From positions 1 to 64,000 of the IMG/VR virus record IMGVR_UViG_3300025687_000026: 64,000 nucleotides of DNA; one strand, given 5' to 3'. This DNA is from a virus. This document shows positions 47,390 to 58,100 of the stretch, piece after piece. The first letter of the stretch is position 1. The number at the start of each line of letters is the position of its first letter. The notes beneath the pieces are model-generated. The model worked only from the letters and a program-made list of their open reading frames with translations. It did no database searches and was not told the DNA's origin. Position numbers and translations under genes: made by a program.

Positions 47390-50300
47390 TCAAGGAATTG
47401 GTCCCGGCGTGTAAACCGGATTGTTTGCCCAAGCCGCTATCCTGTCTAACGCTTCGGCTACTGTTGTTGGCGGAGGGCCTGCCCAATAAGCAGGGTTTGC
47501 CGCATAAACATCCGCCGCCGCATCTGTCGTGTCTGTCGTTGAGTAAGCGGTGTCAGTAAGGTTGCTTGCGGCAACGAGGTCACCGTTGGAGTCAGCGACA
47601 AGAACAGCGTTTGTAGCGTTAGTTTGTCGGATAGTGCCGTCCACATGAAGTTTTTGAGAGGGTGAAATCGTTCCAATACCGATTCTTCCTGTGGAGGCTT
47701 CGTGAGCAATACCATATCCACCGGGGCCACCATCACCCGTTCCGAGGTTTAAGGTTCGGAAATTGATGTTTTTAGCGTTATAATTGGTGACGACTTGCCC
47801 CGTTCCGCCTGTGGTATAACCTTCTAAATACATCATGGTTCTAAGGGTTCCTTCCACATCGGATTGGATAAACATAGCACCCGATTCCGCACCGCCCGTG
47901 GGGTCGTCTAAAACCATTCCAATTCGGCCATAAGGTTCGGGATTTGCACCATCGTTGTTTCCATACCACCATAGACTTCCGAGATAATCGTTTGTGGTTT
48001 GTTTTGCACTTTTAATGATGACATCGGGAGCCGAGTTAGAACCCGGAGTCGGGTCGGTGGATTCAATACGGAGGATTTCGTCTAAAGAGTTTTTGGAAAT
48101 ATGAAGGGCAACCTGCGGGGAGGCCGTTCCTAAACCAAGTCTGTTGTTTGCGTTGTCAAAGTGAAGGTTCGCATTGTCGCTGGCGAAAGCCACACCGTCG
48201 CTGAATTGGATAGCACCAGCCGCACCCGATGGCGTTCCAACCGAGCCAAGCGCGGTGTCAATTCCAGCAAGGTGACCTTCAACCGTTGATGCGGTAGGAG
48301 TGTAGTTTGTTGCACTTGCGGCGGCGGTGATTTCACCATCGTCGTAATCTCCCGATGTAGCAACAACCGCACCCGTCCTTCCGAACACGGATGATACACT
48401 ACCAGCAGAAGCAAGTGCGTTGTCAATTCCAACAAGGTGAGCCTCAACATCAGCGGTAGTGGCGGTGTAGTTGGTCGGAGAGTGTGTGGCGACAGGAACC
48501 TCATCGGCATTTTGGTCTGCCGTTGCGCCTGTTTCAATTCCTGTCAGTTTCGTGCGCTCGGCTGAAGTGATGATGGCTCCGCTTCCAGCGTTGGTCACAT
48601 CGTTAAGTTCAGTCACGCTGTGCGTTGAGAGGTCGGTCACATCCGTTGGCTTGTTGAGGATTTCAGCATCGCCGCTCACGGCATTCCAATCCGCATTGAC
48701 ATTGACTTCTGCGCCCGTAGCGATACCAGCAAGTTTGGTTTGCTCGGCATCCGTAAAGGCGTTGGTGTCGGCGTTGCTCTCGTAAGCCGTCTTGATTTCA
48801 CCCGCCGTTTGGTCTGCTGTTGCGCCCACTTCGATACCGTCGAGTTTGGTAGCCTGAGCGCCTGTCATCAAGCCGGAGTTACCACCGGCTACCACTTCAG
48901 TCAGCGTGGCGTTCGTCCCAGTGCTGCTACTCACAGTTTTTGAAGCAGCATCGTAAGCAAGGTCGGTAGCGGCAGCAGCCGCAGCGCCAGCAGCATCGAC
49001 AAAGCCAGCGTCGTTGTTGAGTTCGCTGATGTTGTCACCCTCGATAATCACCTTCTTCTCAGCGTTAGCGTTATTGGTGAACATCGGTCGGTTGGGTGTT
49101 TCGTTCTTGACCCAATACAACCCCTTGCCAGCAACCGATGTATGACCAGTGGCCGCTGTGTCAGCCTTTTCGTCGACGACTAAGCCGGTAGGGTCAATGA
49201 GCCCAGTCACGGTCAATTTACCGTTAACGGTGAGTTCGTTGGCTGCTGTGTCGTATGAGAGCGTTGAGTCACTGGTGAAGCCACCAGCACCATCGGAGAG
49301 TTGCACAAGACCGCTGGTCCCGCTTGAGGTGGTAGCCACGGTGCTGCTGAAGAGCACACGCTTCCAATTGGTGCCGTCGTAAGCGAACATGAGGGCGTTG
49401 CCTGCAGTGATGGCTTGGTTGAGCCCCGTGCTGTCAAAAGTGACGGTGCTGCCGCTGGGCACTGAGACAAAGACCGTGTGGCCCGGTGGGAAGGTGCCGC
49501 TGGGATTGAGCGTGATACCACTGCTTGCTGTTAGAACGAAGACCCGGTTACCGTCAAAGGTGAAGGTTTGATTCGTGCTTGGACTGGAGACATCAATGTT
49601 GGTAGGACCGAGCAAATGAGTGTGTCGGTTGCTGCCGTCTTTGGCGCTATAGTAGAGCATCGACTCGCCGTCGCTGTTAAACGATTGCCATACGATGCCG
49701 TTGTCGCCAAAAGTAGCGGGTTGACCCGTGTGCACCGTCTGTAGCGCTGTGTGGCTGTTGATGCCCGTGGTTGCCGAGATGGTGCCGTCACGCACTGGGG
49801 AGAAGTAAAGCGGCGAGGGGCGCACGAAGACGCGCTTGTCGTTGTATTCAGACAGAGATTCGATGTTCAAGTCACCCGTGGTCGCTCCACCAGCGTTGAC
49901 AGCACGCACTGTGCCCAGCACGATAGTCTGACGGTTGTCACCAGCCCCGCTACCGGTGGTGAGATAAGAAGCAGCCGTGCCTGAAATGGAGGGGTAGGCT
50001 CCTGCAGCGGTCGTGATGTTGACCGTTTGCGTTATCTTGAGGCCATCAGCCGTAGCAACGACTACGAAAAGACACTCTTCGCCGCTATTGAGTGCAACGA
50101 AGGAGCCAAGTTTCTCAGCGGTCGTGCTGGTCAGCGTGACCGTGATGTCACTGCCGCCGCCGATGGCGTAGAGGATGCCGTCAAGAATGACATCGCACGC
50201 TTTGACCACGAACTGGTTGGCGCCCGCTCCCGCACTGATAGCGCCGGGAAGGTCGGGTGGGTCGTTGCGGTCGTTATCGTCGTAAGCCGTATCGTGCGGC

Positions 50301-50434
50301 AACAAGATACCGTTGCCGTGCACGCCTTCGTAGAGATTTGTCAAGGACGGTGAGAGGATGTGACTTCCGTCAGTCAGTCCATCGTTAGCGCCGTCTGTGT
50401 GTCCCGAAAGGGGGTTATCTGTAGTCATCGTCAT
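47390..50434 (-). CDS. Tail fibre / receptor-binding-type protein
   Basis: 1014 residues, Thr/Ser/Gly/Asn-rich. N-terminal GLTDGSHILSPSLTNLYEGV, then beta-rich domains and tail-fibre repeats: TKLxGIExGATADQ and TKLAGIATGAEVN (three copies in about 100 residues), FGRTGAVVATSGDYDDGEIT, and TNYTxTxxxVExHLxGIDxAL (two copies). The C-terminal part contains GRIGIGTISPSQKLHVDGTI, typical of fibre tip domains, and ends AEALDRIAAWANNP. Likely homotrimeric and involved in host recognition. GAGGTGAAATAG precedes the ATG. Confidence 0.85.
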   Translation of the reverse strand: MTMTTDNPLSGHTDGANDGLTDGSHILSPSLTNLYEGVHGNGILLPHDTAYDDNDRNDPPDLPGAISAGAGANQFVVKACDVILDGILYAIGGGSDITVTLTSTTAEKLGSFVALNSGEECLFVVVATADGLKITQTVNITTAAGAYPSISGTAASYLTTGSGAGDNRQTIVLGTVRAVNAGGATTGDLNIESLSEYNDKRVFVRPSPLYFSPVRDGTISATTGINSHTALQTVHTGQPATFGDNGIVWQSFNSDGESMLYYSAKDGSNRHTHLLGPTNIDVSSPSTNQTFTFDGNRVFVLTASSGITLNPSGTFPPGHTVFVSVPSGSTVTFDSTGLNQAITAGNALMFAYDGTNWKRVLFSSTVATTSSGTSGLVQLSDGAGGFTSDSTLSYDTAANELTVNGKLTVTGLIDPTGLVVDEKADTAATGHTSVAGKGLYWVKNETPNRPMFTNNANAEKKVIIEGDNISELNNDAGFVDAAGAAAAAATDLAYDAASKTVSSSTGTNATLTEVVAGGNSGLMTGAQATKLDGIEVGATADQTAGEIKTAYESNADTNAFTDAEQTKLAGIATGAEVNVNADWNAVSGDAEILNKPTDVTDLSTHSVTELNDVTNAGSGAIITSAERTKLTGIETGATADQNADEVPVATHSPTNYTATTADVEAHLVGIDNALASAGSVSSVFGRTGAVVATSGDYDDGEITAAASATNYTPTASTVEGHLAGIDTALGSVGTPSGAAGAIQFSDGVAFASDNANLHFDNANNRLGLGTASPQVALHISKNSLDEILRIESTDPTPGSNSAPDVIIKSAKQTTNDYLGSLWWYGNNDGANPEPYGRIGMVLDDPTGGAESGAMFIQSDVEGTLRTMMYLEGYTTGGTGQVVTNYNAKNINFRTLNLGTGDGGPGGYGIAHEASTGRIGIGTISPSQKLHVDGTIRQTNATNAVLVADSNGDLVAASNLTDTAYSTTDTTDAAADVYAANPAYWAGPPPTTVAEALDRIAAWANNPVYTPGPIP

Positions 50435-50435
50435 T

Positions 50436-50780
50436 CTATTTCACCTCAATCAACAATTGAATGCGTAGTTCGTTTTGCGTCGTCTTAAGCACAGGAAGAA
50501 TCGTGTGCCGAGCGACTGGCGTGAAAGAGTTTGAACCACGGAACTGGACATAGACTTCTTTCAAGGAGTCCGTGAACTCTTCCGATGCTGGTATAAAACC
50601 TTCAACGAGGATGGTGTTGTCGTCGACGATGCGCACCGTCGGATTGAGCGTGATGGCTGGACGACCAGCGGCCCCATCAGAACTCGTAGATGGGGTTCCA
50701 TCGAAACCTATAATCATCTCGTTGATGTTGCTCGCTATCGTGTCGAGCAGCGCCCGTTTGATGTGGTCGCTTACCGGCAT
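50436..50780 (-). CDS. Small tail/baseplate-associated protein
   Basis: 114 residues: MPVSDHIKRALLDTIASNIN, then beta strands VRIVDDNTILVEGFIP and LRIQLLIEVK. Its place between fibre and hub genes, and TAATG coupling to the hub gene, suggest a baseplate or fibre-attachment role. No family assigned. Confidence 0.6.
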   Translation of the reverse strand: MPVSDHIKRALLDTIASNINEMIIGFDGTPSTSSDGAAGRPAITLNPTVRIVDDNTILVEGFIPASEEFTDSLKEVYVQFRGSNSFTPVARHTILPVLKTTQNELRIQLLIEVK

Positions 50781-52189
50781 TATGCGTCACCTCTGTATGT
50801 GATTGGAGTGGACTTGCTACCACCGAGGGTTTCTTCGTCACTACTTCCACCGAGCACGCCCCTGTTCATGGCTTTACCGATGATAAACCCTGAGAGGCCG
50901 TGATTCTGAATTGTAATGATGGGAACCGTGACAATTTCGATGTCACCAAACAACGAGAAGTTTTGTTCAATGACCTGCTCGACGACTTCAGGCCGACGGC
51001 CGGTGTTCTGAGCACCCTCAAGAATGCCTTGCAGCACGCCTTCAATGCCGCTGTCAACGGTGAGGAAAACAAGGTCAGCGGTGTTCTCCGAAAGGTTGTG
51101 ACGCACTTCGGTGAGGATGCGGTTGCGTCCTTCATATTCGATGATTTTACCCGGTCGCAAGTCCCATGAAGCGGTGTGACCTGAACTGGTCTTGTTACCG
51201 GCGAGAAGGTTGTTGGCCTTCAACACGCTGCGTGCAACACGACGGGCCGCCTCGTTGTTTCGCACCGTGAAGTCTTCAATGACCTGCGGGTCCTGTTGCA
51301 CATCGCCACCACGACCACTCTGTCGCTCAGCATCGCTGACTTCGGCGTAGGCGGTATCGTTGACCGAGAGGGGTGTGCCTTGCACGATAACACGGTTGCT
51401 GGTGTTGTCGACTGGGTTGGTTCCAGCAGGCCCGGTCCTGTTGTTAGCGTCGACGAAACGACCGCTTTCACCGAAGTTGAACGGCACATAGAGCAGGCTA
51501 CCAAAGCGCTCAAAGTAGATGATGCGATTGTCATGACGCCCAAGGAAACGCAACGCCGTGACGAGGTTGACTCCGTAGAAGTCGGTAGCGATAAAGCGGG
51601 TGCTGTGACGGCGACGGTCACCGCTGGAGTTGCTGGGAGTGAGCGGAAGTGCGATGTTGACCGAGGTGAGCGTATCAGCGATGTCACGACCAAGACGCAT
51701 GGCCATGTCGGTCGTGCGGAAACCGACATCAATTGGCTGCGCTGCGTAACCTGCCGTGCTGTTGAAGCCCAGTTCACTGAGCGTTTTGCCTTTCATGTTC
51801 CGCACTGCAAAAACAGAACCCTTGTTTCCAGTGGAGTGACTACCGAGTGACAGGCGCTCAGTCTGCTGGTCTATAGAATACAACATCCTCGGACTATTTG
51901 AAGCAGCATCGCTACGCATGTAGAAGATGCGATTTTGTGAAGTGTGACCCGGCGTTGATGTGTGAGTCAAAACGACACTGTCTTGACGCTCGTCGATGGT
52001 GTAAGAGTGCGTTGATGCGACAGCGTAGGTTGAGGTCTTGCGTTGCTTGACGGTGACCTTAGCCTGCGTTGTGCCCTGCATAGCAATTTCACCAAGGTGC
52101 ACTGCGTTGTCGACGAAGACTGGCTTGCGCACTTGTTTCATCACGACATCGGTGTCACCGGTCGTGCGTTGCTGTGCGAGGAAGGTCAC
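50780..52189 (-). CDS. Baseplate-hub-like tail protein
   Basis: 469 residues, GTG start overlapping the stop of the giant gene (GTGA). The region RRVARSVLKANNLLAGNKTS...TASWDLRPGKIIEYEGRN, followed by RILTEVRHNL and strands, resembles the gpD/gp27-type hub proteins (late control D), in which basal beta barrels form the tail tube end. An N-terminal beta-rich part and a Gly/Ser-rich C-terminus flank it. Identified by pattern and context. Confidence 0.65.
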   Translation of the reverse strand: MTFLAQQRTTGDTDVVMKQVRKPVFVDNAVHLGEIAMQGTTQAKVTVKQRKTSTYAVASTHSYTIDERQDSVVLTHTSTPGHTSQNRIFYMRSDAASNSPRMLYSIDQQTERLSLGSHSTGNKGSVFAVRNMKGKTLSELGFNSTAGYAAQPIDVGFRTTDMAMRLGRDIADTLTSVNIALPLTPSNSSGDRRRHSTRFIATDFYGVNLVTALRFLGRHDNRIIYFERFGSLLYVPFNFGESGRFVDANNRTGPAGTNPVDNTSNRVIVQGTPLSVNDTAYAEVSDAERQSGRGGDVQQDPQVIEDFTVRNNEAARRVARSVLKANNLLAGNKTSSGHTASWDLRPGKIIEYEGRNRILTEVRHNLSENTADLVFLTVDSGIEGVLQGILEGAQNTGRRPEVVEQVIEQNFSLFGDIEIVTVPIITIQNHGLSGFIIGKAMNRGVLGGSSDEETLGGSKSTPITYRGDA

Positions 52190-55100
52190 GGAGCATCACC
52201 ACTGTGGTCGGATGTGTTGTAAGTCACATCGGCCTTGTGTCCCTTGCTATGCAGAGACTGACTGAAGCGGGGCTTGACTGAGTAGTCCTTACCGCTACCT
52301 GTGCGACGAGGAGCGTCGCTGCGATAGTGCTGCAGCGTGTTCTCGCTGATGAGCAAACGAGTCACTGTGGACTTGAGTGTGCCGGTGTCGAATGTAGGCA
52401 TCGCCGAACCGGGGAGTTTCGGACCCTTCGACACCGGCACAGTGTCGCTACTGCTTTCCATCAAATAAACGGGCTGGTAAGGAGCGTTTCCGTCAGGCAC
52501 CGTTGCACGCATGTAAGAGCCCGCTGAGGCGTTGGTGGACTCGTAGGTGAAGAGCCCATACTTGCCGCCAGCAGTGGCGGTGTAGAAGGTGCTTCCGTAT
52601 TGAGGTGTGCCGCTGGCGACAGCGCGAACAGGGCGGAAGACTTCGATGTGTTGGTTGTCCAGCAGACGCACCGGACGCAACATGAATCGCACTGTCGTGT
52701 CCGTGAGGTTATGAGGTGTCGTCGTGCTTGTCGTGGTCTGATATGGATTGCTGGTTGTGCCCGAACCGCTGCGACCCCAACCGGTGTCATCGAATGGGTT
52801 GACGAACGAGCGGGACTCAAGGATGTAGGTGCCGCCCATGGGCTTGATGTTACCAGTGTGGCTAAAACGCATGACCCCGCCTTGAGGTTGAGCAGCGAAG
52901 GAGAGGCTCGTTAGGTCATAGTCTTCCAGCGTCTGCGAACCTGACTGCAATCCACCCTGCAGGACGATACGCTGCCCAACACCACGGTCAGTGTGCAGGC
53001 TATGAGCCTCACTGTTGATGGCGACCATGTCGGCATTGATGCCGGTGGAGAAGGACTCAAGCGTGTCAGCGTCAATACCGATACGGGGCGAGGAGCGAGA
53101 GATTGGCTCTTTGTGCACCGAGGTGCCGGTGATGCTCTCGACACGGTCGCTGACTGCAGCCTCGGGCTTAAGCAAACCGTCCTCAGCAATTTCAAGGCGA
53201 CCACTGATACCACGCTTGACTTCGTCGGGCTGCAGCACATCATCACGAGGTCGCAGCAACCCTTGACCGAAGGTTGGCTCAGCCGTGTGATGCGAGAGAA
53301 CGACGCCCGAACCTTCGTAGACGGCGCTTAATTCGGTTAGAACATCCTCGTTGAACTGCGTTGGATAACGCACACCACGCCCACCACCCATGTCGCCGAC
53401 ACGCATGGCGTTGGTTGGGGCAAAGACATCGACAAGGACGAAGGCGTTGTTGTTGTTTGTGTCATTGAGTCGACCACCAAAGCGTGGAATGACTTCAGTT
53501 GGGCTGCTCAACACTTTGCCCGTAAGAGGGTCAACGACACCTTTGAAGTTGACAATCGGCTTACCTCCGTTCCACAACCGAGCGTAAGGTGAACGACCGT
53601 AAGTGCGGTCGTATTCGTATGCGTCGCCTGCGTCCCAAGCAGGACGGATGCCGAAGCCACGCACCGGTGCTTTGCGGACATCTTCACCGCGAGTGTTGCC
53701 CCACCAGTCGACAAGATAGTAGCCCGCCGCACCTTCAATGGTGCCGATACCAAGACCTTGGCTATCACCCCACCAGTCACGAGGAGCGTCAGCATTGTTG
53801 CGAATGATGCGAACAGGACAGCCAAACGAGCGAGTCATGCGGCGACCGTCGCTGTAGCGCACCTGCCATTCAGGTTTGTCGGGCCCGAGCATACCACTAA
53901 AGTTGGTCTGCCTTTCCATAACGCCAACATAGGTCGTTGGTAGCGTTTTTGGGGTCAAACCAGCACCACCAGCGTAATTCCAATCTTGCGATTCGTATTC
54001 GACCAGTGGACCGGGCTTGTAACCGAGGGTCAGGTTGCTGCTACTATAGGAGGATTCAGTGAAGGCACGCATGCCGTAGTGTCCCCATTGAGGGCGGTTC
54101 CACGGTTGACGCAGACCGAATCGGTAGCCGAATGGATAAGAGCGGGTGCTCACAAGACTCGATGCGATGCCGATGCCGTCGCTCGCAGTATAAGAAGCAG
54201 CATCGCCAGTGTCTTCCCAATGCTTACCGCCGCCTGCTTCGTAGAGGGCTGGTAGATTCCACGCAGCAGACCAAGCAGCATAGCCGTCAAGACGACTGAC
54301 GAGTGGTCCGCCACGGCTACCGCTTGGCCAATAGTGACTGAGCATGACAGTGTTGCTGCCTTGCGCTTGATAACCCGACATAATGTGAATGTTAGCAGCC
54401 GTCTCTGCTGTTCCGTCAGCGCCAAAGTAGACCTTGGACCCAACGGCCGGTGTAAAGAGGATGTCTGTAGTCAGAACAATGTTCACACCGCTTATTCCAC
54501 CGCCTGCAATTTTACCCAACACCTTACCTTCGACAAAAATGTAATCGCCTGCTGAAGCCCCGTCGCTACTGACATCAGCATTCATCGTGATGGTGGAAGG
54601 TGAACCGGCCGCTGATTGGAAAGTGCCTGAGAACTGACTGGGTGGCTCGGGCGTCTTGAAATCGAGGTGGAACGGACCAAGGCTGGCGGCGTAGTTGACG
54701 CCGTGATAATGCACCGTCTCAAAGTGTTCAGGCATGCTGTTGTAGGCCGCTTTGTCTACAGCCCGGTCATCAGTAGCGTCGCCCCATGTTCGGCTGCTGT
54801 CGGAGTAGAAAGTATGGGGTCGACCGAGGTTTGGATGCCATGCGCAAACGAATGCGTCAGGAGTGTAGAGACTGTTCGTATCTCGTGTCCCACCACGCAA
54901 CTGGTCGAGATTAAGCGACAAAACACCTTGCGACTTGGTCAATAGCGAAGTCGAAACTTCACGACTGTAAGGTCGACTTAAGCGGAGCACGGTGCCCGCA
55001 CTCGGCAAACTCAAAGCAGTCGTGATGAAACGATAGGGTTGGTTCATTGTTCCGCTACTGTAAGTCAAGCCTGTGCGTTTGGTGTAAGACAGCGTCTGAG

Positions 55101-58100
55101 TCACACCGTCATTATCGGTGTAGACCAGTTGTTGACCGTAGTAGGGCACTTCAGGGAACAACGAAGCGTCATCGACCTGAATGTAACCAACGCCCGTGCT
55201 CTGCACCGTGGCGACAGGTGAAATGGAGGTGTTAGCCAGCACCTTGGAGTAGATGTCAGGGCTAATGGAGGGATAGCCACCAAGCGTCAACTGAGCGCCA
55301 AGTGCTCCATGAGAGGCACGACAGAACTCGTAGTAGTTGTCAAGACGATAGAGGGCGAGATGGCGGAAACCTGTGGCCGTAGCGTCATCGGGGGAGTTTT
55401 TGTGCAAAATGCTCCACCATGGGATGTTCAATGTGTAACCGGGTGTGGCGTCAACGAACATGCTCGTGTGATAGGGGTGAGAGCGACGAGTGAAAGTGGG
55501 CGATTCGCTACCCTGCACACCCAATGCGTTGTAAAGCAGCATCGGTGGGAGATTGCTAAACTGACTGCCGTGGTCAGGGTCGTGGTCAAGGATGACCTCG
55601 TTGACGAAAATCTCGCAGCCGCGCACATCAGCAAGCGTCGCTTCAGAAAGGATGAGAGTCGCCGCACCAATCGCCGTCCCTCGCTCGCTGTCATACTTGA
55701 TGCCGACCACGAGGTGCACTTGTTGACCGGTGAGTTCACGAGCAGTGCCGTCGGGTAAGGCTGAAGCGTCACTGTTGTTATGATGGAAGCCAGTAAGTTG
55801 TTGCTTACGCAGGTTAGGCTGGATGACAATTTGATAGGCACCAACCTCGGCAGGGTCAGGGAAGTGTCCGTCCTGCGTGTAGTTGGCTCCTGCCTCAAGC
55901 ACGATGGAGTGGCCACCGGCTTTGTTGATGTCGCCAGCATCGCCCTTGGATGCGAGGACGCCGTAGCCATCAAAGCGCACCTTTGTTTCAAACATCAGCG
56001 TGAAGGCCCCACCATGGATGTCGCTGGGACCGCTCGGCGTAGCGGTCAGACTACCGATGCGCAGTTGCGGGTTGAGAGGGTGTAGGTAGTCGGTGACGCT
56101 GGCCGGTAGGGTTGTCGTGGTTGGGTCCACATTCTCCAGTAGACGGATGAGGTCGGCATCTTGGAGTGTCGCTCTGCGCTCGGCCTCGTGCTTGCCGTAG
56201 AGGCCTTGGTAAGCAGGATGAGCCCAGTGACCGGGTAGCATCGGCATCGTAGCGTTAACGAAGTGATGTCCCATACGAGGCATCGGCATTGGTGTGAGTT
56301 GCGGTTTGCTGTAGCGTGTGTGAGCCAGCAACGCAGTGCCGGTGATGTATTCAGTATGAGCCATGTCAGGGCTGTTACCGCTCACTTCGGCGTGGTCACG
56401 CAAGCGGCGTGCTGCAAAGAAGCGAGTGCTACCAGCAGGGATGTAGTAGGAGGGTGTGATGGTGGCGCTTGGATTGGCTGCGATAAACTCGGTGAAGTCA
56501 ATGTCACCAACCACGCCAGTGAAGGTGTCGCCGCTTATGCCCGTGTAGGACACTACGCACGAGTCGCCGCTGCTTGAAAGGCGCAAGAAACGACGGTTGT
56601 CGCTAACTTCTTTGGAAGCAAACGCTGCATCAAAAACACGGCTGTTGATGGTGGCTGAAGCGGTCAACACACCGCTGCTGTAAGAAGACACGGTGAGGCT
56701 TTGCGTCTCAACGCCGTTGCTGTGCGTGTAGACGGTTGGGAAGCGGTCCGTGTGGCTGTGCCCCATCTTTGTGACATGGAAGAAGAGCGTGCGGTCGTGC
56801 AATTCGTAAGACGACTGCAGTGGGCGGTTACCGGTAGTTTCAACCCATCCGTTCTTCGTGCTGTCGGGGAAGGCACTACCTTCAGCGATGTGCTCCCAAC
56901 CCACTTCGTTCATGGTCGGACCGTAGCGCGGTCCGCTGATGGCGTTGTCAAACAGATGTCCGAGGTGGCTCGCACCAAGGTCGGGGTGAATCATACCGCC
57001 GTCGCCCATTGTCTCGTTTTGATAGGCTTGCAGCCGGTCAAATCCGCTGCGGACAAGGATGTTACCGGGGATGGACTCAGGGTCAGGAAGTTGGACCACG
57101 AGGTTTGGCGAGGTTGAGGTGTTGGCTACCGAAGGAGCCAAACCGCTGGCGAGGCGCTCACCAGCAGCACGGAAGGCACGAATGACCACACCGAGTGGCG
57201 AGCCGCCGCTAAGCGTGTGTGTTTGTCCCGTGTCGTCAATGACTTCCATCTCTTCAAACTGCAGATGCTCGTTGGGAATCTCAAGCACATTCTGTAGTTT
57301 GATACGGTGCTTTTCAGCCAGTTGCGGATGCGCCAGTTCCTGCGCTTGCAGGACAGGTAACATAGCGCTGTTCGTTGTCTCAAAAGAGAAACGGACATTC
57401 CCAAGCAACTTCTCACCCGTAGTGTAGCCTACACCGCCGCTGACACGGTTCACCCAAGGCACAGCACCAAGTCCACGAGCGTTGACGGCAGGCATCGAGA
57501 GGCTACCACCGTCCATTCGTTTCCACACAACATGCTCAATGTTGAAGTTCTTAGCAGGGGAGCGAGCATACATCTCGTAAGCGTTGACATCTCCGACCCA
57601 AAAGGTGTTTTTTTGCTTCGTCCCACCAAACAGTGTAGAAGGTTGGACAGATGCGGAAGCATAGAAGTTAGCAGCAACATTCCGTTGCGCCCCTGCGCTG
57701 GCTGAGAAGTGGGAGCCGATGCTCTTGTCAAGGTCAAAAAAGAGGTCGCCGGTTTTCGTAAAGCAGGGCTCAGCGTTTTCCAAGTCACTCTCAGCAGTAA
57801 TCGGCGGATGAAGTGAGAACTCTGCGTCAAATGGAGCGCCGTCCAAAGCGTTCGTAACAGTGTAATCTGAGATAGTTGGACGAGAAGTTGCATTGTGGAT
57901 GAGTGCCTCGACATTCGGGCCTGCGTGCGCTGGAGCATAGAAGCGGTCTTGACCGTGAATGCGGTCGTCCCAGCGCACTGTGCCCGCCTTAGTGACATCA
58001 GCAGCGTCGACAAGACGCAGCCAGTCACCAACGCTCTTTTGCCCGTCACGGTCCGTCTTGGCGACAAGAGCCAATTCTGACTCATGAGAGATAACAAGCA

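Noticed and set aside
51296-51850. 184-residue plus-strand open frame inside the hub gene
   Set aside because: Antisense to a well-supported tail gene, no start signals and no plus-strand neighbours.
51892-51911. Partial match to the 23-nt element (GACTATTTGAAGCAGCATCGC)
   Set aside because: The invariant first part is not conserved, it lies inside a minus-strand coding region and no plus-strand gene follows.
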